Source: an uncultured Bacteroidota bacterium (GTDB lineage Bacteria; Bacteroidota; Bacteroidia; JADZBD01). Taken from it: a stretch of DNA of 64,000 nt. Below are positions 1 through 9,612 of the stretch, one piece after another; within the stretch, counting starts at the first letter, position 1; every line of letters begins with the position of its first letter. A program made the position numbers and the translations under genes. The DNA lies in NCBI GenBank assembly GCA_937924855.1, contig CALEYQ010000057.1, forward strand, positions 1 through 64,000. The letters run 5' to 3'. The notes below the pieces were generated by a model. That model ran no database searches, had not been told where the DNA came from, and was given only the letters and a program-made list of their open reading frames with translations.

Positions 1-248
1 AAATTTCCGGAAAGGTTGTTTGCTCCCCTAATCCTGCCACCGGTTATTTAAATTATTCCAGCACCGCCGGACCAGTTCAGGATTTTTACCTGATGTCGGT
101 TACCGGCGAACTGGTATTGAGAGGAAGGCCCGGAACGGAAAAGGGCAGCATTTCTCTTCAGGGCCTTAAACCGGGACATTATTTGTTGCGTTTTATGGTA
201 GAAGGGGCATGGACCTCAGTATATCGTTTGGTCATTTCCCCTGAATAA
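1..248 (+). CDS. C-terminal end of a T9SS-secreted protein (5' truncated)
   Basis: Only the last 81 or so codons lie in the window (frame starting at base 3, TAA at 246-248). The translation contains SPNPATGYLNYS followed by a short beta-rich segment (DFYLMSVTGELVLRG, then GLKPGHYLLRF). That is the pattern of a type A type IX secretion sorting tail: an xPNPA motif, a G-x-x-hydrophobic strand and L.PG.Y..R. In this family the tail directs the protein through the T9SS outer-membrane channel and is usually cleaved. The catalytic or adhesive part of the protein is upstream of the window, so its function cannot be stated. Confidence 0.8.
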   Translation, partial: ISGKVVCSPNPATGYLNYSSTAGPVQDFYLMSVTGELVLRGRPGTEKGSISLQGLKPGHYLLRFMVEGAWTSVYRLVISPE

Positions 249-306
249 ATGGCTTCTTTTTTTTGTTGTCTGATTTTTTTACCTTTAACAATTAAAACCC
301 AAACCC

Positions 307-1026
307 ATGAAAAAGATTTCTACCCTTTTGCTTTTTTCCTGTTTGTTTTTCGGAGCTGCTGTTTCCCAAAATCTGGAAATAAATGGTAAAGGAAGCTATA
401 AATCCACCTGGCTTTTCAACAACAATATTTCAAACGCAGGACCTGAAATGGATTATGCCGCAGGCTGGGGATACAATTACGGGGTTGGGGCTACTTTTTT
501 CTTTAATGAAGCTCTGGGTTTGGGATTTGACCTTTTGATGAACACCCACAATGGAAATTATACGGGGGAACTAAATAAATTTACGACCTATAATTCGAGG
601 ATTGAGCTTCAGTCAATGGACATTCCCATTCTGTTCAAAGCCAGAAGCTCCATGGGTGGATTTTTAGAAATCGGTCCACAGATTTCACTCATTAACAAAG
701 CCACTTTTTATGGGGATATGACGGTTCGTGACAGCGCCACAAACACTTCCAAAACCGACCATATTACAGGTAATGTCGATACCAGCTACACATCCACCAA
801 CGTTTCTGCCGTTCTTGGCCTTGGGATTAAAATAAAAATTACCCACAGAATAGGTATAATTACCGGTCTCAGATTTGAATATGGTTTAACAGATCTACAA
901 GGAGTTGATGGCCTGGGTCTGGCATTAAAGAACAGTTTCTTTTATCCGAAATACGAAAGCACACATTCTGCGGCCGGATCTGTTTTTGTTGGAGCTTCTT
1001 TACTGCTGGGCAAAATACCTGATTAA
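307..1026 (+). CDS. Outer-membrane beta-barrel protein (PorT-like/OMP_b-brl type)
   Basis: A 239-residue protein with a clear signal peptide (residues 1-20, KKISTLLLFSCLFFGAAVSQ) followed by alternating strands. It ends in a GASLLLGK strand suited to barrel assembly. Glycine- and aromatic-rich strands such as GWGYNYGVGATFFFN and AVLGLGIKIKIT match the 8-10 strand outer-membrane barrels common in Bacteroidota. The precise role is not deducible. Its TAA stop overlaps the stop of the convergent phosphatase gene within one TTAA palindrome. A TACCTTTA sequence at 280-287 could be a weak -7 box. Confidence 0.7.
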   Translation: MKKISTLLLFSCLFFGAAVSQNLEINGKGSYKSTWLFNNNISNAGPEMDYAAGWGYNYGVGATFFFNEALGLGFDLLMNTHNGNYTGELNKFTTYNSRIELQSMDIPILFKARSSMGGFLEIGPQISLINKATFYGDMTVRDSATNTSKTDHITGNVDTSYTSTNVSAVLGLGIKIKITHRIGIITGLRFEYGLTDLQGVDGLGLALKNSFFYPKYESTHSAAGSVFVGASLLLGKIPD

Positions 1027-3038
1027 ACCTTTATCCCCATTACCAGAATATCATCTATCTGCTCAAGCTCCCCTTTCCAGTTGTGAAGGATGGAGCTGAG
1101 TTTTTCTTTTTGCCTGTAGGCAGAAAGACCTGCATTTTCATTGAGCATGTTTTTCAGGTTTGAATACTTGAACTTTTTTCCCTTGGGCCCGCCGAACTGG
1201 TCGGCATAACCATCACTGAAAAGGTAAATCCAGTCACCTTTTTCCAGAGCCACCTCGTGGGTAGCGAACGGAGTACAAATCTGCTCAGATTTTCCGGATA
1301 GGTATTGCTTGTCGCCCCGGATTTCGATGAGTTGTCCCTTACGAACAACCACTACAGGATTTTTGGCACCGGCAAAGTTTAATTTCATTTGTTTGCGATC
1401 CAGCTGACATAAGGATAAGTCCATTCCATCCTGAATGTCGGAATCAAAGGTTGAATGCCGGAAAGTTTCCTTGATAGTGTCGGAAAGGAAATTCAGAAAG
1501 ATGCCCGGTTTCGATGGATTGAATTTTGAAATTACTGAATTCATTGCCGCATGGGCTAACACACTCATAAAAGCACCAGGAACTCCATGTCCGGTACAAT
1601 CTACTACAGAAAACCATACACTTTGATCCGGCATTGACTTGATCCAGTAGAAGTCACCACTCACGATATCCTTGGGTAAGTAAAGAATGAAATGCTCCCC
1701 TAAAGTTGCATGCAGGAGGTCTTCCGGTGGCATGATTCCGTTTTGAATATGACGGGCATACTTTATACTGTCGGTTACGTCTTTATTCTTCTGCTCAATA
1801 ATTAATTTGGTTTGTTCAAGTTCTGCCGATTTTTGAAGAATTTCTTCGTTTTGTTTCAGAAGCAGGGCATTGAATTTCTTTTTTTGGTAGAACTGCCGGA
1901 AGGCAAAGAATGAAAGTCCCAAAAACAACACGGTCAAAGAAATGAAAACCAGTATAAGATTATTTTTTTTTTGCCGGATTTCCTGATATGAGTTTTCCAG
2001 CAGCAAATTTTTCAGAGCCAACTCACGGGCATTTTTTTCGTTTTCGAATTTTGCCTCCAATTCAAGAATCTGCTTGTTGGTGTTTTCGTTCAATACGGAA
2101 TCTTTATACGCCGCATGCAGCCTCAGCCATTCATGGGCATTCTTGAACTTTTTTTGATTCCTGAATAACTCCGACAAATGACCTGTGGATTCCCTGAGGT
2201 TCAAAAGGTCTTTCCTTTCCAAGTGTATCCGATAAGCTCTTTCAAAATAAGCAATGGCATCATTCTGTTTTCCGGCCACAGTAGCATTTTTACCCAGGTT
2301 CATGAGGCACATTCCCAGCCCATATAAATTATTTGTTTCTTCGAAAATTTTTCGGGCCTCATTCAATTCCTTTTCCGATTCCGACAGCAACCCTTTGTCG
2401 GTATAAATTCCGGCAATGGATGTCATGGTCATGGCCGTATGAAATTTTCTTCTTTCCTGGATGAAAATCCGACGGGCTTCCTTGAAATATATGAGGGCAC
2501 TATCGATATTTCCAAATGACCCGGTCATGTTAGCCATTCCGAATTAGGATATTCCAAGCAGGGAGGAAGCCTCGGCATGACTTAGAGCCAGATGATTGGA
2601 GGCCCGATACGCTTCAAGTGCTTTTTGGTTTTTGCCCAGACCCATATAGGCATTGCCCAAGCTATTCCACATGTTGGCAACACCCCTTAAATAATTATTT
2701 TCTTCAAAAATTTTCCGGCAGGCCTCAAAATAAAATATGGAACTGTCGAAATTGGCTTTTCCGTTATGGCCGCTTCCGATTAATCCCAGAGCTTCAGCCT
2801 TCAGCCGCCAGCCCGGATATTGCTTCAGGGCAGTAAGTACTTTCCTTCCAAAAAACAGGGCCGAGTCGGGTTGGTTGGGAAGTATTTCATAACCCCAGGT
2901 TAACAAGCGGCTGAACTTTAAGGAATCGTACCCGGGTTTTAAAGCCCAGCCAAGACTGTCACTGCTAATCCCCGCTAAAAGGGCAGGGCCGGTGATTAGC
3001 AGTTGGAAAAAAATTAATACCTTGAGAAGGGATTTCAT
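1023..3038 (-). pseudogene. TPR-SpoIIE serine phosphatase, interrupted by one in-frame TAA
   Basis: Read through, this is a 671-codon protein: signal peptide (MKSLLKVLIFFQLLITGPALLAG), TPR repeats, a membrane segment at about 360-382, a coiled-coil linker containing DSIKYARHIQNGIMP, and a C-terminal PP2C/SpoIIE domain from about 452. The domain has IVSGDFYW, DCTGHGVPGAFMS and LFSDGYADQFGG, so the metal-binding aspartates are present. Codon 165 is TAA (2544-2546). Both sides remain in the same frame and the TPR pattern continues across the stop (SLLGIS, stop, FGMANMTG). One substitution from TAT or TAC (Tyr) would create it. The upstream piece would be a secreted TPR fragment. The downstream piece could start at ATG 2537 as a 504-residue protein without a signal peptide. 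The start at 3038 is chosen because the signal peptide begins there. Either a true nonsense allele or a sequence error is possible. Confidence 0.8.
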
Positions 3039-3114
3039 CAGACTGCAAGAAAGTAAAAAATTTATTTCAAAATACACGACATAGAACCTTAATCGATTTA
3101 ACCCTAGCATAAAG

Positions 3115-4527
3115 GTGGGTACAGAAGGATATAAAAAAATACAGGGCGAGGACATTACATTTTTCGCTGATCTCCTGGGCAAAGAAAACCTGATTTCTTC
3201 CGGTAAAGATCTTTCGGTTTTTGGCAGCGATGAAACCGAAGACCTTTGCTTTCCTCCCGAATTGGTTCTTTTTCCCGAAACTGCTGAGCAAATTGCGAAG
3301 ATTATGGCCTATTGCAACAGGGAAGCAATTCCCGTTACCCCCAGGGGGGCAGGAACGGGTCTGAGTGGCGGAGCCCTGCCGGTTTTTGGCGGCGTGGTTC
3401 TTTCAATAAAAAGATTGAACCGTATTCTGGATATTGACCTCAGAAATCTTCAGGTTACTGTGGAGCCGGGGGTCATAACCCAGGTATTACAGGATGCCGT
3501 TGCAGAAAAGGGTTTATACTACCCTCCCGACCCTGCTTCAAGGGGAAGTTGTTTTATTGGAGGAAATGTTGCCGAAAATTCCGGGGGGCCGCATGCCCTG
3601 AAATACGGGGTTACCAAGGATTATGTTTTGAACCTGGAGGTGGTTCTACCGGATGGAACCCTTATTTGGACCGGTGCCAATGTTTTGAAAAATTCAACAG
3701 GGTTTAACCTTACTCAGTTATTTGTGGGAAGCGAAGGTACCCTGGGTATTATCACTAAAATTGTTTTACGCTTAATTCCTCAACCCGGTCCCAACGTGGT
3801 AATGCTGGTCCCTTTTCGTTCGGCTGAAAAAGCCTGCGAGGCCGTATCTGCCGTTTTTCGAAAAGGTATCACTCCTTCAGCTCTTGAGTTTATGGAGCGC
3901 GACGCCATTGATTTTACCTTGAAATTTGTGGATGATGTTAACCTTCCTGTCGACCCGGATGTCAGGGCCCATCTTCTGGTTGAGATTGAAGGAAAAACCC
4001 CTGAAGCTATATTTGAAGAGGCCGATGAGGTAAGGAAAGTAATGGAAGCGTTTGAAGCCGGAGAAATTTTGTTCGCCGATACCGATGAACAAAAAGCCTC
4101 GCTGTGGAAATTGCGCAGACGGGTAGGTGAGGCGGTAAAAAGTCATTCGGTATATAAAGAAGAAGATACCGTTGTGCCCAGGGCCGAACTTCCTGCCTTG
4201 CTCAAAGGGGTAAAGGAAATTGGAAGCAAATACGGATTTCAATCGGTATGTTACGGCCATGCGGGCGACGGTAATCTGCATGTGAATATTCTGAAAGGAA
4301 ATCTTTCTGATGAAGTATGGGAACGCGATATTCCTCTGGCCATACGCCAAATTTTTAAGCTATGTGTCTCCCTCGGCGGAACCTTGTCCGGCGAACACGG
4401 TATTGGATGGGTGCAGAAGGGTTTTATGGATATTGCCTTTTCCGAAAGAATGATCGACCTCCAAAAAGAGATTAAAAAGGTGTTCGATCCTAAAGGCATT
4501 CTGAACCCCGGTAAACTATTTGAATAG
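3115..4527 (+). CDS. FAD-linked oxidase of the GlcD / D-lactate dehydrogenase family
   Basis: A 470-residue protein with an N-terminal FAD-binding_4 domain (PRGAGTGLSGGALP around residues 75-90, then NVAENSGGPHALKYGVT and VGSEGTLGIIT) and a C-terminal FAD-oxidase C domain ending in CYGHAGDGNLHVN, LSGEHGIG and FDPKGILNPGK. Members oxidise 2-hydroxy acids such as glycolate or D-lactate to 2-oxo acids and pass electrons to the membrane. The substrate cannot be fixed from sequence. The start is a GTG that gives an N-terminus of the usual length; no ATG lies in frame nearby. It is divergent from the interrupted phosphatase gene, with 76 bases between. No iron-sulfur GlcF partner is adjacent. A LutA-like protein lies at 50332. 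Confidence 0.85.
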   Translation: MGTEGYKKIQGEDITFFADLLGKENLISSGKDLSVFGSDETEDLCFPPELVLFPETAEQIAKIMAYCNREAIPVTPRGAGTGLSGGALPVFGGVVLSIKRLNRILDIDLRNLQVTVEPGVITQVLQDAVAEKGLYYPPDPASRGSCFIGGNVAENSGGPHALKYGVTKDYVLNLEVVLPDGTLIWTGANVLKNSTGFNLTQLFVGSEGTLGIITKIVLRLIPQPGPNVVMLVPFRSAEKACEAVSAVFRKGITPSALEFMERDAIDFTLKFVDDVNLPVDPDVRAHLLVEIEGKTPEAIFEEADEVRKVMEAFEAGEILFADTDEQKASLWKLRRRVGEAVKSHSVYKEEDTVVPRAELPALLKGVKEIGSKYGFQSVCYGHAGDGNLHVNILKGNLSDEVWERDIPLAIRQIFKLCVSLGGTLSGEHGIGWVQKGFMDIAFSERMIDLQKEIKKVFDPKGILNPGKLFE

Positions 4528-4529
4528 TC

Positions 4530-4901
4530 ATGACATTCTTCCAGATATCACTTATCCTCATTTCCCATTTTTTTGCCGATTTTATTTTTCAAAACGACCG
4601 GATGGCGCTTGGAAAAAGCAAAAGCCTGAAATGGTTAAGCCTGCATGTATTGGTTTATACCGGAGTTCTTTTCCTGGGAACCGGCATTCTGTTTTTCCGC
4701 GAACCCTATATGTGGATTTGTTTTGGCGTGGTGAACGGAATGCTCCATTGGGTGGTGGATTTTTTTACGAGCCGGCTCAATGCACGCCTCTGGAATTATG
4801 AGTCTAAACATTGGTTTTTTGTGGGCATAGGCTTCGACCAGCTACTCCACGGGCTTTGCTTGTTTGGCTCTGTGGAATTGTTGCGTTTTTATAATGTTTG
4901 A
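4530..4901 (+). CDS. DUF3307 membrane protein
   Basis: A 123-residue protein with three or four membrane segments. The N-terminus LILISHFFADFIFQNDRMA and the later HWVVDFFTSRLNARLW and FFVGIGFDQLLHG match the DUF3307 family, with its conserved HxxADF and D-Q-x-x-H residues. The function of the family is unknown. The gene begins two bases after the FAD oxidase stop, so the two are probably cotranscribed. The length equals the bare domain without the longer C-terminal extension some homologues carry. Confidence 0.75.
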   Translation: MTFFQISLILISHFFADFIFQNDRMALGKSKSLKWLSLHVLVYTGVLFLGTGILFFREPYMWICFGVVNGMLHWVVDFFTSRLNARLWNYESKHWFFVGIGFDQLLHGLCLFGSVELLRFYNV

Positions 4902-4937
4902 GTATTATCTTTACCACCCCAAAAGGGTCTGGCAATT

Positions 4938-6101
4938 ATGAAGTTTGTTTTCGGTTTTTTGATTCTCCCCTTTTCTCTTCTTGCCTCCCAGAAAGATACT
5001 GTTCCTTCGCGCGATTATTTAACACCTACCCATCAAAAGGTAAAAAAGGAATATCCCCGAAAGTTCAATGATGTGGCACGATACCTCGGGGGTCGTCAAC
5101 CGGAAAAGGGATGTGTTTTGGCCGATGAACTGATTAATAATCCTTCCTGGAAACTTTATTCCGATACCGCCGAGGTAAACTGGAAAAAGTATTACGATGA
5201 GCGGATTGTGGTTTTGCGGGAATGGGCCTATGATGAAATGGGTGAAATTAATGCTAAACGATTTAAGTTTTTTTATCCATTCTCAGGTCCTGATGTGTTG
5301 CATGGTAATATGTTTTTCAGAAATGCTGACACAACGGTTATGATTGGGTTGGAACCGGTGGGAACCGTACCCTTTTTAACCACCATGAGCGATGATAGTG
5401 TGGCAAGGTATATTCGTAAAATCAACGGTTCTCTTCATGCCGTTTTGAATTATTCTTTTTTCCGTACGCTTTCGATGCGAACCGATTTTAAAGACGATCA
5501 GCTTGATGGAACGGTTCCACTTCTCATGTTGCTTTTGGAAAGAACCAGAAACCGGGTGCTTGATGTGCGTGCCGCCGAGATTGATAAAAACGGGAATCTT
5601 GTCGTAGGAAAGGAGCTGGAGGATAAAAAGAAAAAGAGAATTCCGGGCGTGGAAATTACCTATTGCTTTGAGGATTCAACCCACGAAGCCAAGCTATACT
5701 ATTTTGCCGTGGATATCAGCGATCAGGGCTTATATTATAAAACCCCTGAATTCAGAACTTTTATGAATAAAATGGGCGAGGTTTGCACCATGGTGAAAAG
5801 TGCATCTTACCTTATGCATCGGGAGACTTTTTCGGTAATCCGGAAAATTATTTTAGAGCGCAGCCGCCTTGTCCTGCAGGATGATTCCGGTATTCCCCAT
5901 TATTATTTTGTAAAGGCCGGATGGACATATAATCTTTACGGTGCCTACAAAGGCGTAATTCCGCTTTTTTCAAGCCGATTCCAGTATATGCTGGATAAAT
6001 CCTATAAAACGGATTTGCACCTGGTAAAACCAATTTCATTTGGAATCGGATATATGTATCACCCGGGAACTTCTAACTGGGTTTTATACAGGAAACCCTG
6101 A
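4938..6101 (+). CDS. Exported protein of an uncharacterised family (YPFSGPD family, copy 1)
   Basis: A 387-residue protein with a short signal peptide (residues 1-16). I do not recognise a named domain. It is clearly paralogous to the lipoprotein gene at 14475-15695. The shared blocks are YPFSGPDVL (113-121), GLEPVG (137-142), LNYSFFRT (170-177), PGVEI (236-240), SASYLMH (288-294), LQDDSGIP (313-320), LYGAYKG (333-339) and FGIGYMYHPGTSN (368-380). The invariant DDSGIP, SGPD and HPGTSN clusters could form a catalytic or ligand site, but this is inference. The family looks periplasmic. Thirty-six bases separate it from the DUF3307 gene, and it converges on a TPR-SpoIIE phosphatase 16 bases away with no terminator visible. 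Confidence 0.75.
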   Translation: MKFVFGFLILPFSLLASQKDTVPSRDYLTPTHQKVKKEYPRKFNDVARYLGGRQPEKGCVLADELINNPSWKLYSDTAEVNWKKYYDERIVVLREWAYDEMGEINAKRFKFFYPFSGPDVLHGNMFFRNADTTVMIGLEPVGTVPFLTTMSDDSVARYIRKINGSLHAVLNYSFFRTLSMRTDFKDDQLDGTVPLLMLLLERTRNRVLDVRAAEIDKNGNLVVGKELEDKKKKRIPGVEITYCFEDSTHEAKLYYFAVDISDQGLYYKTPEFRTFMNKMGEVCTMVKSASYLMHRETFSVIRKIILERSRLVLQDDSGIPHYYFVKAGWTYNLYGAYKGVIPLFSSRFQYMLDKSYKTDLHLVKPISFGIGYMYHPGTSNWVLYRKP

Positions 6102-6117
6102 GGTCTGATTTTTGCGG

Positions 6118-7935
6118 TTAAAATTCGATGGCCAAAATCAGAATGTCGTCGGTTTGTTCCAAATCTCCCTTCCAATCCCGGAGTTTTTTTTCGAGAAACT
6201 TCTTTCGATCTGACAGGTTCTTTTTTTTAAGCTCCACCAATATGTTTCGAAACCGGGGATACTTTAGTTTTTTGCCTTCGGGTCCTCCGAATTGATCCGG
6301 AAAGCCGTCCGTAGATAGAACAATTAAATCACCGGGGGATAGACTTATTTCCCTTGTTGTAAAGGGAATGGGATGGGCTTGATGTGCCAAAGCCTGATTT
6401 TCGCCTTTATATTCAGTTATTTCTCCGTTTGGAAGATGATATAAAGTTTGGTTGGCAAGTGAATATTTAAGTTTGAAATTTTCAGGGTTGAAAGAAATAA
6501 AACTGAAATCCATTCCGTCTTTTCTTTCCTGCTGATCTATTTCAGGATTCAGGGTGTCGGAAATTCCTGCCCGTAACTCGTTTAGTACGGTTCCCGGATC
6601 AGAAATCTTTTTTTCACCCGTTATCGTGTTCAGGTGAGAGATTCCTAAAACACTTAATAAGCCACCCGGAACCCCATGGCCCGTACAATCTCCCACGGCA
6701 GCCATTAATACGTCTCCTGCATTTTTTATCCACAGGAAATCGCCACTTACGATATCCTTGGGTTTGAATAGTAATGTGGATTTGGGAAAAAGAGCTTTGA
6801 TTTTTTCCTCCTTGGGAAGCATTCCGCCCTGAATAATGGCGGCGTAATTTAGGCTGTCTTTTATTTCTTTATTAAGGACAGAAAGCTCACGGTTAATTTG
6901 CTTCAGCGTATCTTTTTCTTTCTCGCTGGTGGTTAGAGAAATAAATGTTTCCCGGTTTTTTATCTCGGTTACTGATTTGTCATTGAGGACTTTTTTCTCT
7001 GAAATCCTGAATTGGTTCATGGCCTCAAATGCCAATTTGAAATTCCCCTTTGCGCTATACAACTCAGCTTTTAGTTCATGTATTTTACATAAATGTGTTT
7101 CGTTTTTATTTTTACGGGAAATTTTAAAGCAACGATCCAAATTGCTTTTTGCCTTTGCATATTTTTTTTGCTTAATGAGGGTTTTGCAAAGATGAATTTC
7201 GCTGTTGGTTGCGCCAAAACTGTTCTTTGCCTTTTTGAAATTTTTTATACTCTCCTGATAGGCAAGTTCCGACTTTTTATATTCTCCAAGTTCATAATAA
7301 GTTGAACCGAGATTATTCAGGAATGTGCCCAGGAGAATATTTCCACCCAGTTTTCGTAGGGTAGGCTCTGCTTTCTTCAACACTTTAAGGGATTCCCGAA
7401 ATTTATTTTCCGCTCTTAAAATTCCTGATAAATTGATAAGTTGGCTGCCTAAATTAATTTCGGGCCCGGTTTTTTCGAATATTTTGCATGACTTTTCACA
7501 ATAAAAACGGGCATTTTTATTGTCCTCAATTCCTGAATAAATAGATGCGAGGAGTGCGTATATCAAGGCGAGATTCCTTTCGTTCCCTTTTATTTTTCGC
7601 TGGTAGGGACTTGTTATTTCCAGGGCATTTTTGAAATCTCCTATTCTCAGATAGGTCCATCCCAGGAGAACAACGTGGTCAGTATACTCGTCTGATCCAA
7701 CTTTTTCAGAAAGGAAATCAAGTGCCTTATTAGCGTATCGGAAGGAATTGGGATAATCGGAAAGATAATAAAAGCACCAGCCAATCCCCTTCCACAACCT
7801 GGGTAATAGCTCGGGGTGCTTATTCCTTACTTTGTTCTCAAGCAATAGCCCATCCCTAACGCCTTTTTGGGGATTTGAAAAGCGATTTTCAAAAATCTCA
7901 GTAACCTTTAATGTTACTTCCGCATCCCCGGCCAT
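6118..7935 (-). CDS. Cytoplasmic TPR-SpoIIE (PP2C-type) serine phosphatase
   Basis: A 605-residue protein. Unlike the other two TPR phosphatases here it has neither a signal peptide nor a membrane segment. About eight TPR units fill residues 30-320 (for example LNNLGSTYYELGEYKKSELAYQESI). A coiled linker with DSLNYAAIIQGGMLP follows, then a SpoIIE/PP2C domain in the last 210 residues with IVSGDFLWI, DCTGHGVPGGLLS, DGMDFSF and STDGFPDQFGGP. The metal-binding aspartates are intact. The C-terminus LEQTDDILILAIEF matches its relatives. Such enzymes dephosphorylate phosphoserine or threonine proteins, classically anti-anti-sigma factors. The gene starts 13 bases after the P5C dehydrogenase stop, so cotranscription is likely. 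The soluble TPR array suggests an internal rather than periplasmic input. Confidence 0.85.
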   Translation of the reverse strand: MAGDAEVTLKVTEIFENRFSNPQKGVRDGLLLENKVRNKHPELLPRLWKGIGWCFYYLSDYPNSFRYANKALDFLSEKVGSDEYTDHVVLLGWTYLRIGDFKNALEITSPYQRKIKGNERNLALIYALLASIYSGIEDNKNARFYCEKSCKIFEKTGPEINLGSQLINLSGILRAENKFRESLKVLKKAEPTLRKLGGNILLGTFLNNLGSTYYELGEYKKSELAYQESIKNFKKAKNSFGATNSEIHLCKTLIKQKKYAKAKSNLDRCFKISRKNKNETHLCKIHELKAELYSAKGNFKLAFEAMNQFRISEKKVLNDKSVTEIKNRETFISLTTSEKEKDTLKQINRELSVLNKEIKDSLNYAAIIQGGMLPKEEKIKALFPKSTLLFKPKDIVSGDFLWIKNAGDVLMAAVGDCTGHGVPGGLLSVLGISHLNTITGEKKISDPGTVLNELRAGISDTLNPEIDQQERKDGMDFSFISFNPENFKLKYSLANQTLYHLPNGEITEYKGENQALAHQAHPIPFTTREISLSPGDLIVLSTDGFPDQFGGPEGKKLKYPRFRNILVELKKKNLSDRKKFLEKKLRDWKGDLEQTDDILILAIEF

Positions 7936-7948
7936 CTTATGGGTTGAA

Positions 7949-9580
7949 TTAATCTTTATTTAAAAACGGATATCGGTAATCGGTAGGGGGCACAAAGGTT
8001 TCTTTAATGGTTCTGGGACTAACCCAGCGCAATAAATTAATTTTAGCACCAGCTTTATCATTTGTTCCCGATCCCCTTGCACCTCCAAAGGGTTGTTGCC
8101 CTACAACAGCTCCCGTTGGTTTGTCGTTAATGTAGAAATTGCCTGCACTGTTTACCAGAGCCTTGGTAGCTTCGCTTATGGCATAACGGTCTTTGCTGAA
8201 TATGGCACCGGTAAGGGCATAAATAGAAGTGCTGTCAACAAGCTTAAGGGTTTCTTTCCACTTTTTTTCCGGGTAAACATAAACAGAAAGCACGGGTCCA
8301 AAAAGCTCCTCACACATGGTTGTATATTTCGGATCTTTTGCCTGAATGATGGTAGGTTCAATAAAATACCCAACCGACTTGTTGCATTTTCCCCCCGCAA
8401 TAACTTCTGCTTTTCTGTCTTTTTTTGCGGCGGCAATATATGCGGCGAGTTTATCGAACGAATTTTCGTCAATTACGGCATTAATAAAATTGCCGAAATC
8501 TTCCGTTCCACCCATCTTCATTGATTTGAGATCGGCAAGTACCAGTTTCTTTATTTCAGGCCAAAGGTTCGATGGAATGTATGCCCTGGAGGCAGCGGAA
8601 CATTTTTGCCCCTGATATTCAAAGGCACCTCTTGAGATGGCCGTGGCAACTTCCTTTGGATCTGAACTGGGATGCACCATGATAAAATCTTTCCCGCCTG
8701 TTTCGCCCACAATGCGTGGATAAGATTTGAATTTATGAATGTTGTTTCCAATGGTTTTCCAAATGGACTGAAATACGGAAGTAGACCCGGTAAAATGAAT
8801 CCCTGCAAAATCAGGATGTGAAAAAATTACATCTGCCGCATCAGGCCCCGATGGATAAATTAAATTAATTACTCCGGGAGGAACTCCGGCTTCGTTAAAA
8901 ATTTCCATAAGAACCGCAGCGGAATAAACCTGGGTGTTTGAAGGTTTCCACACTACCACATTGCCCATCATGGCACAAGAGCTGGGAAGGTTGCCCGCAA
9001 TAGCTGTAAAATTGAATGGGGTTAAAGCATAAATAAATCCTTCCAGTGGCCTCCATTCCAAACGGTTCCATATGCCGGGAGCCGACTTTGGTTGGTCGGC
9101 ATAAATCTCGGTCATGTAAAACACGTTGAATCTTAGAAAGTCAATTATCTCACAGGCAGAATCAATTTCGGCCTGATAAGCATTTTTGCTCTGCCCGAGC
9201 ATGGTAGCCGCATTTAATTTGGCCCGGTAGGGACCGGCAATTAACTCTGCAGCTTTTAAAAAAATGGATGCGCGCTGTTCCCAGGGAAGATTTTCCCAGT
9301 TCTTTTTTGCCTTTAAGGCTGCACGAATGGCTTCCGAAACATGCTTTTTGCTGGATTTGTGGAAATGTCCCAGGGTATGCTTGTGATCATGGGGTGGAGC
9401 CATGCGTGATTTAATTCCGGATCTCACTTCCTTTCCCCCGATATACATAGGAATATCAAGTTTTACGGAGCGAAGTTTTTTGAGCATCAAAGCCAATTCG
9501 GCTCTTTCAGAACTTCCGGGGGCATATGATTTTACCGGTTCATTTTGCGGGACGGGTACTTTATAAATTCCTTTAGGCAT
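7949..9580 (-). CDS. pruA: 1-pyrroline-5-carboxylate dehydrogenase
   Basis: A 543-residue aldehyde dehydrogenase of the stand-alone P5C dehydrogenase type. It oxidises P5C (glutamate semialdehyde) to glutamate with NAD+. Diagnostic features are PFNFTAIAGNLP (188-199), the general-base region VGETGGKDF with Glu293, and the catalytic Cys327 in EYQGQKCSAASRAY. The C-terminal QQPFGGARGSGTNDKAG is typical of P5C dehydrogenases. No proline dehydrogenase domain is fused. Ornithine aminotransferase, which supplies the same substrate, is at 19575, and glutamate dehydrogenase is at 58209. The gene follows the T9SS propeller gene by 32 bases and precedes a SpoIIE gene by 13. Confidence 0.92.
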   Translation of the reverse strand: MPKGIYKVPVPQNEPVKSYAPGSSERAELALMLKKLRSVKLDIPMYIGGKEVRSGIKSRMAPPHDHKHTLGHFHKSSKKHVSEAIRAALKAKKNWENLPWEQRASIFLKAAELIAGPYRAKLNAATMLGQSKNAYQAEIDSACEIIDFLRFNVFYMTEIYADQPKSAPGIWNRLEWRPLEGFIYALTPFNFTAIAGNLPSSCAMMGNVVVWKPSNTQVYSAAVLMEIFNEAGVPPGVINLIYPSGPDAADVIFSHPDFAGIHFTGSTSVFQSIWKTIGNNIHKFKSYPRIVGETGGKDFIMVHPSSDPKEVATAISRGAFEYQGQKCSAASRAYIPSNLWPEIKKLVLADLKSMKMGGTEDFGNFINAVIDENSFDKLAAYIAAAKKDRKAEVIAGGKCNKSVGYFIEPTIIQAKDPKYTTMCEELFGPVLSVYVYPEKKWKETLKLVDSTSIYALTGAIFSKDRYAISEATKALVNSAGNFYINDKPTGAVVGQQPFGGARGSGTNDKAGAKINLLRWVSPRTIKETFVPPTDYRYPFLNKD

Positions 9581-9612
9581 ACGATTTTTTTTAAAGTATT
9601 AGGAAAATTCAA

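Noticed and set aside
2544..2546. Stop-codon reassignment (TAA as sense) as an explanation for the two interrupted genes.
   Set aside because: TAA ends many intact genes here, for example at 1026, 47423 and 56606, so general reassignment is not tenable.
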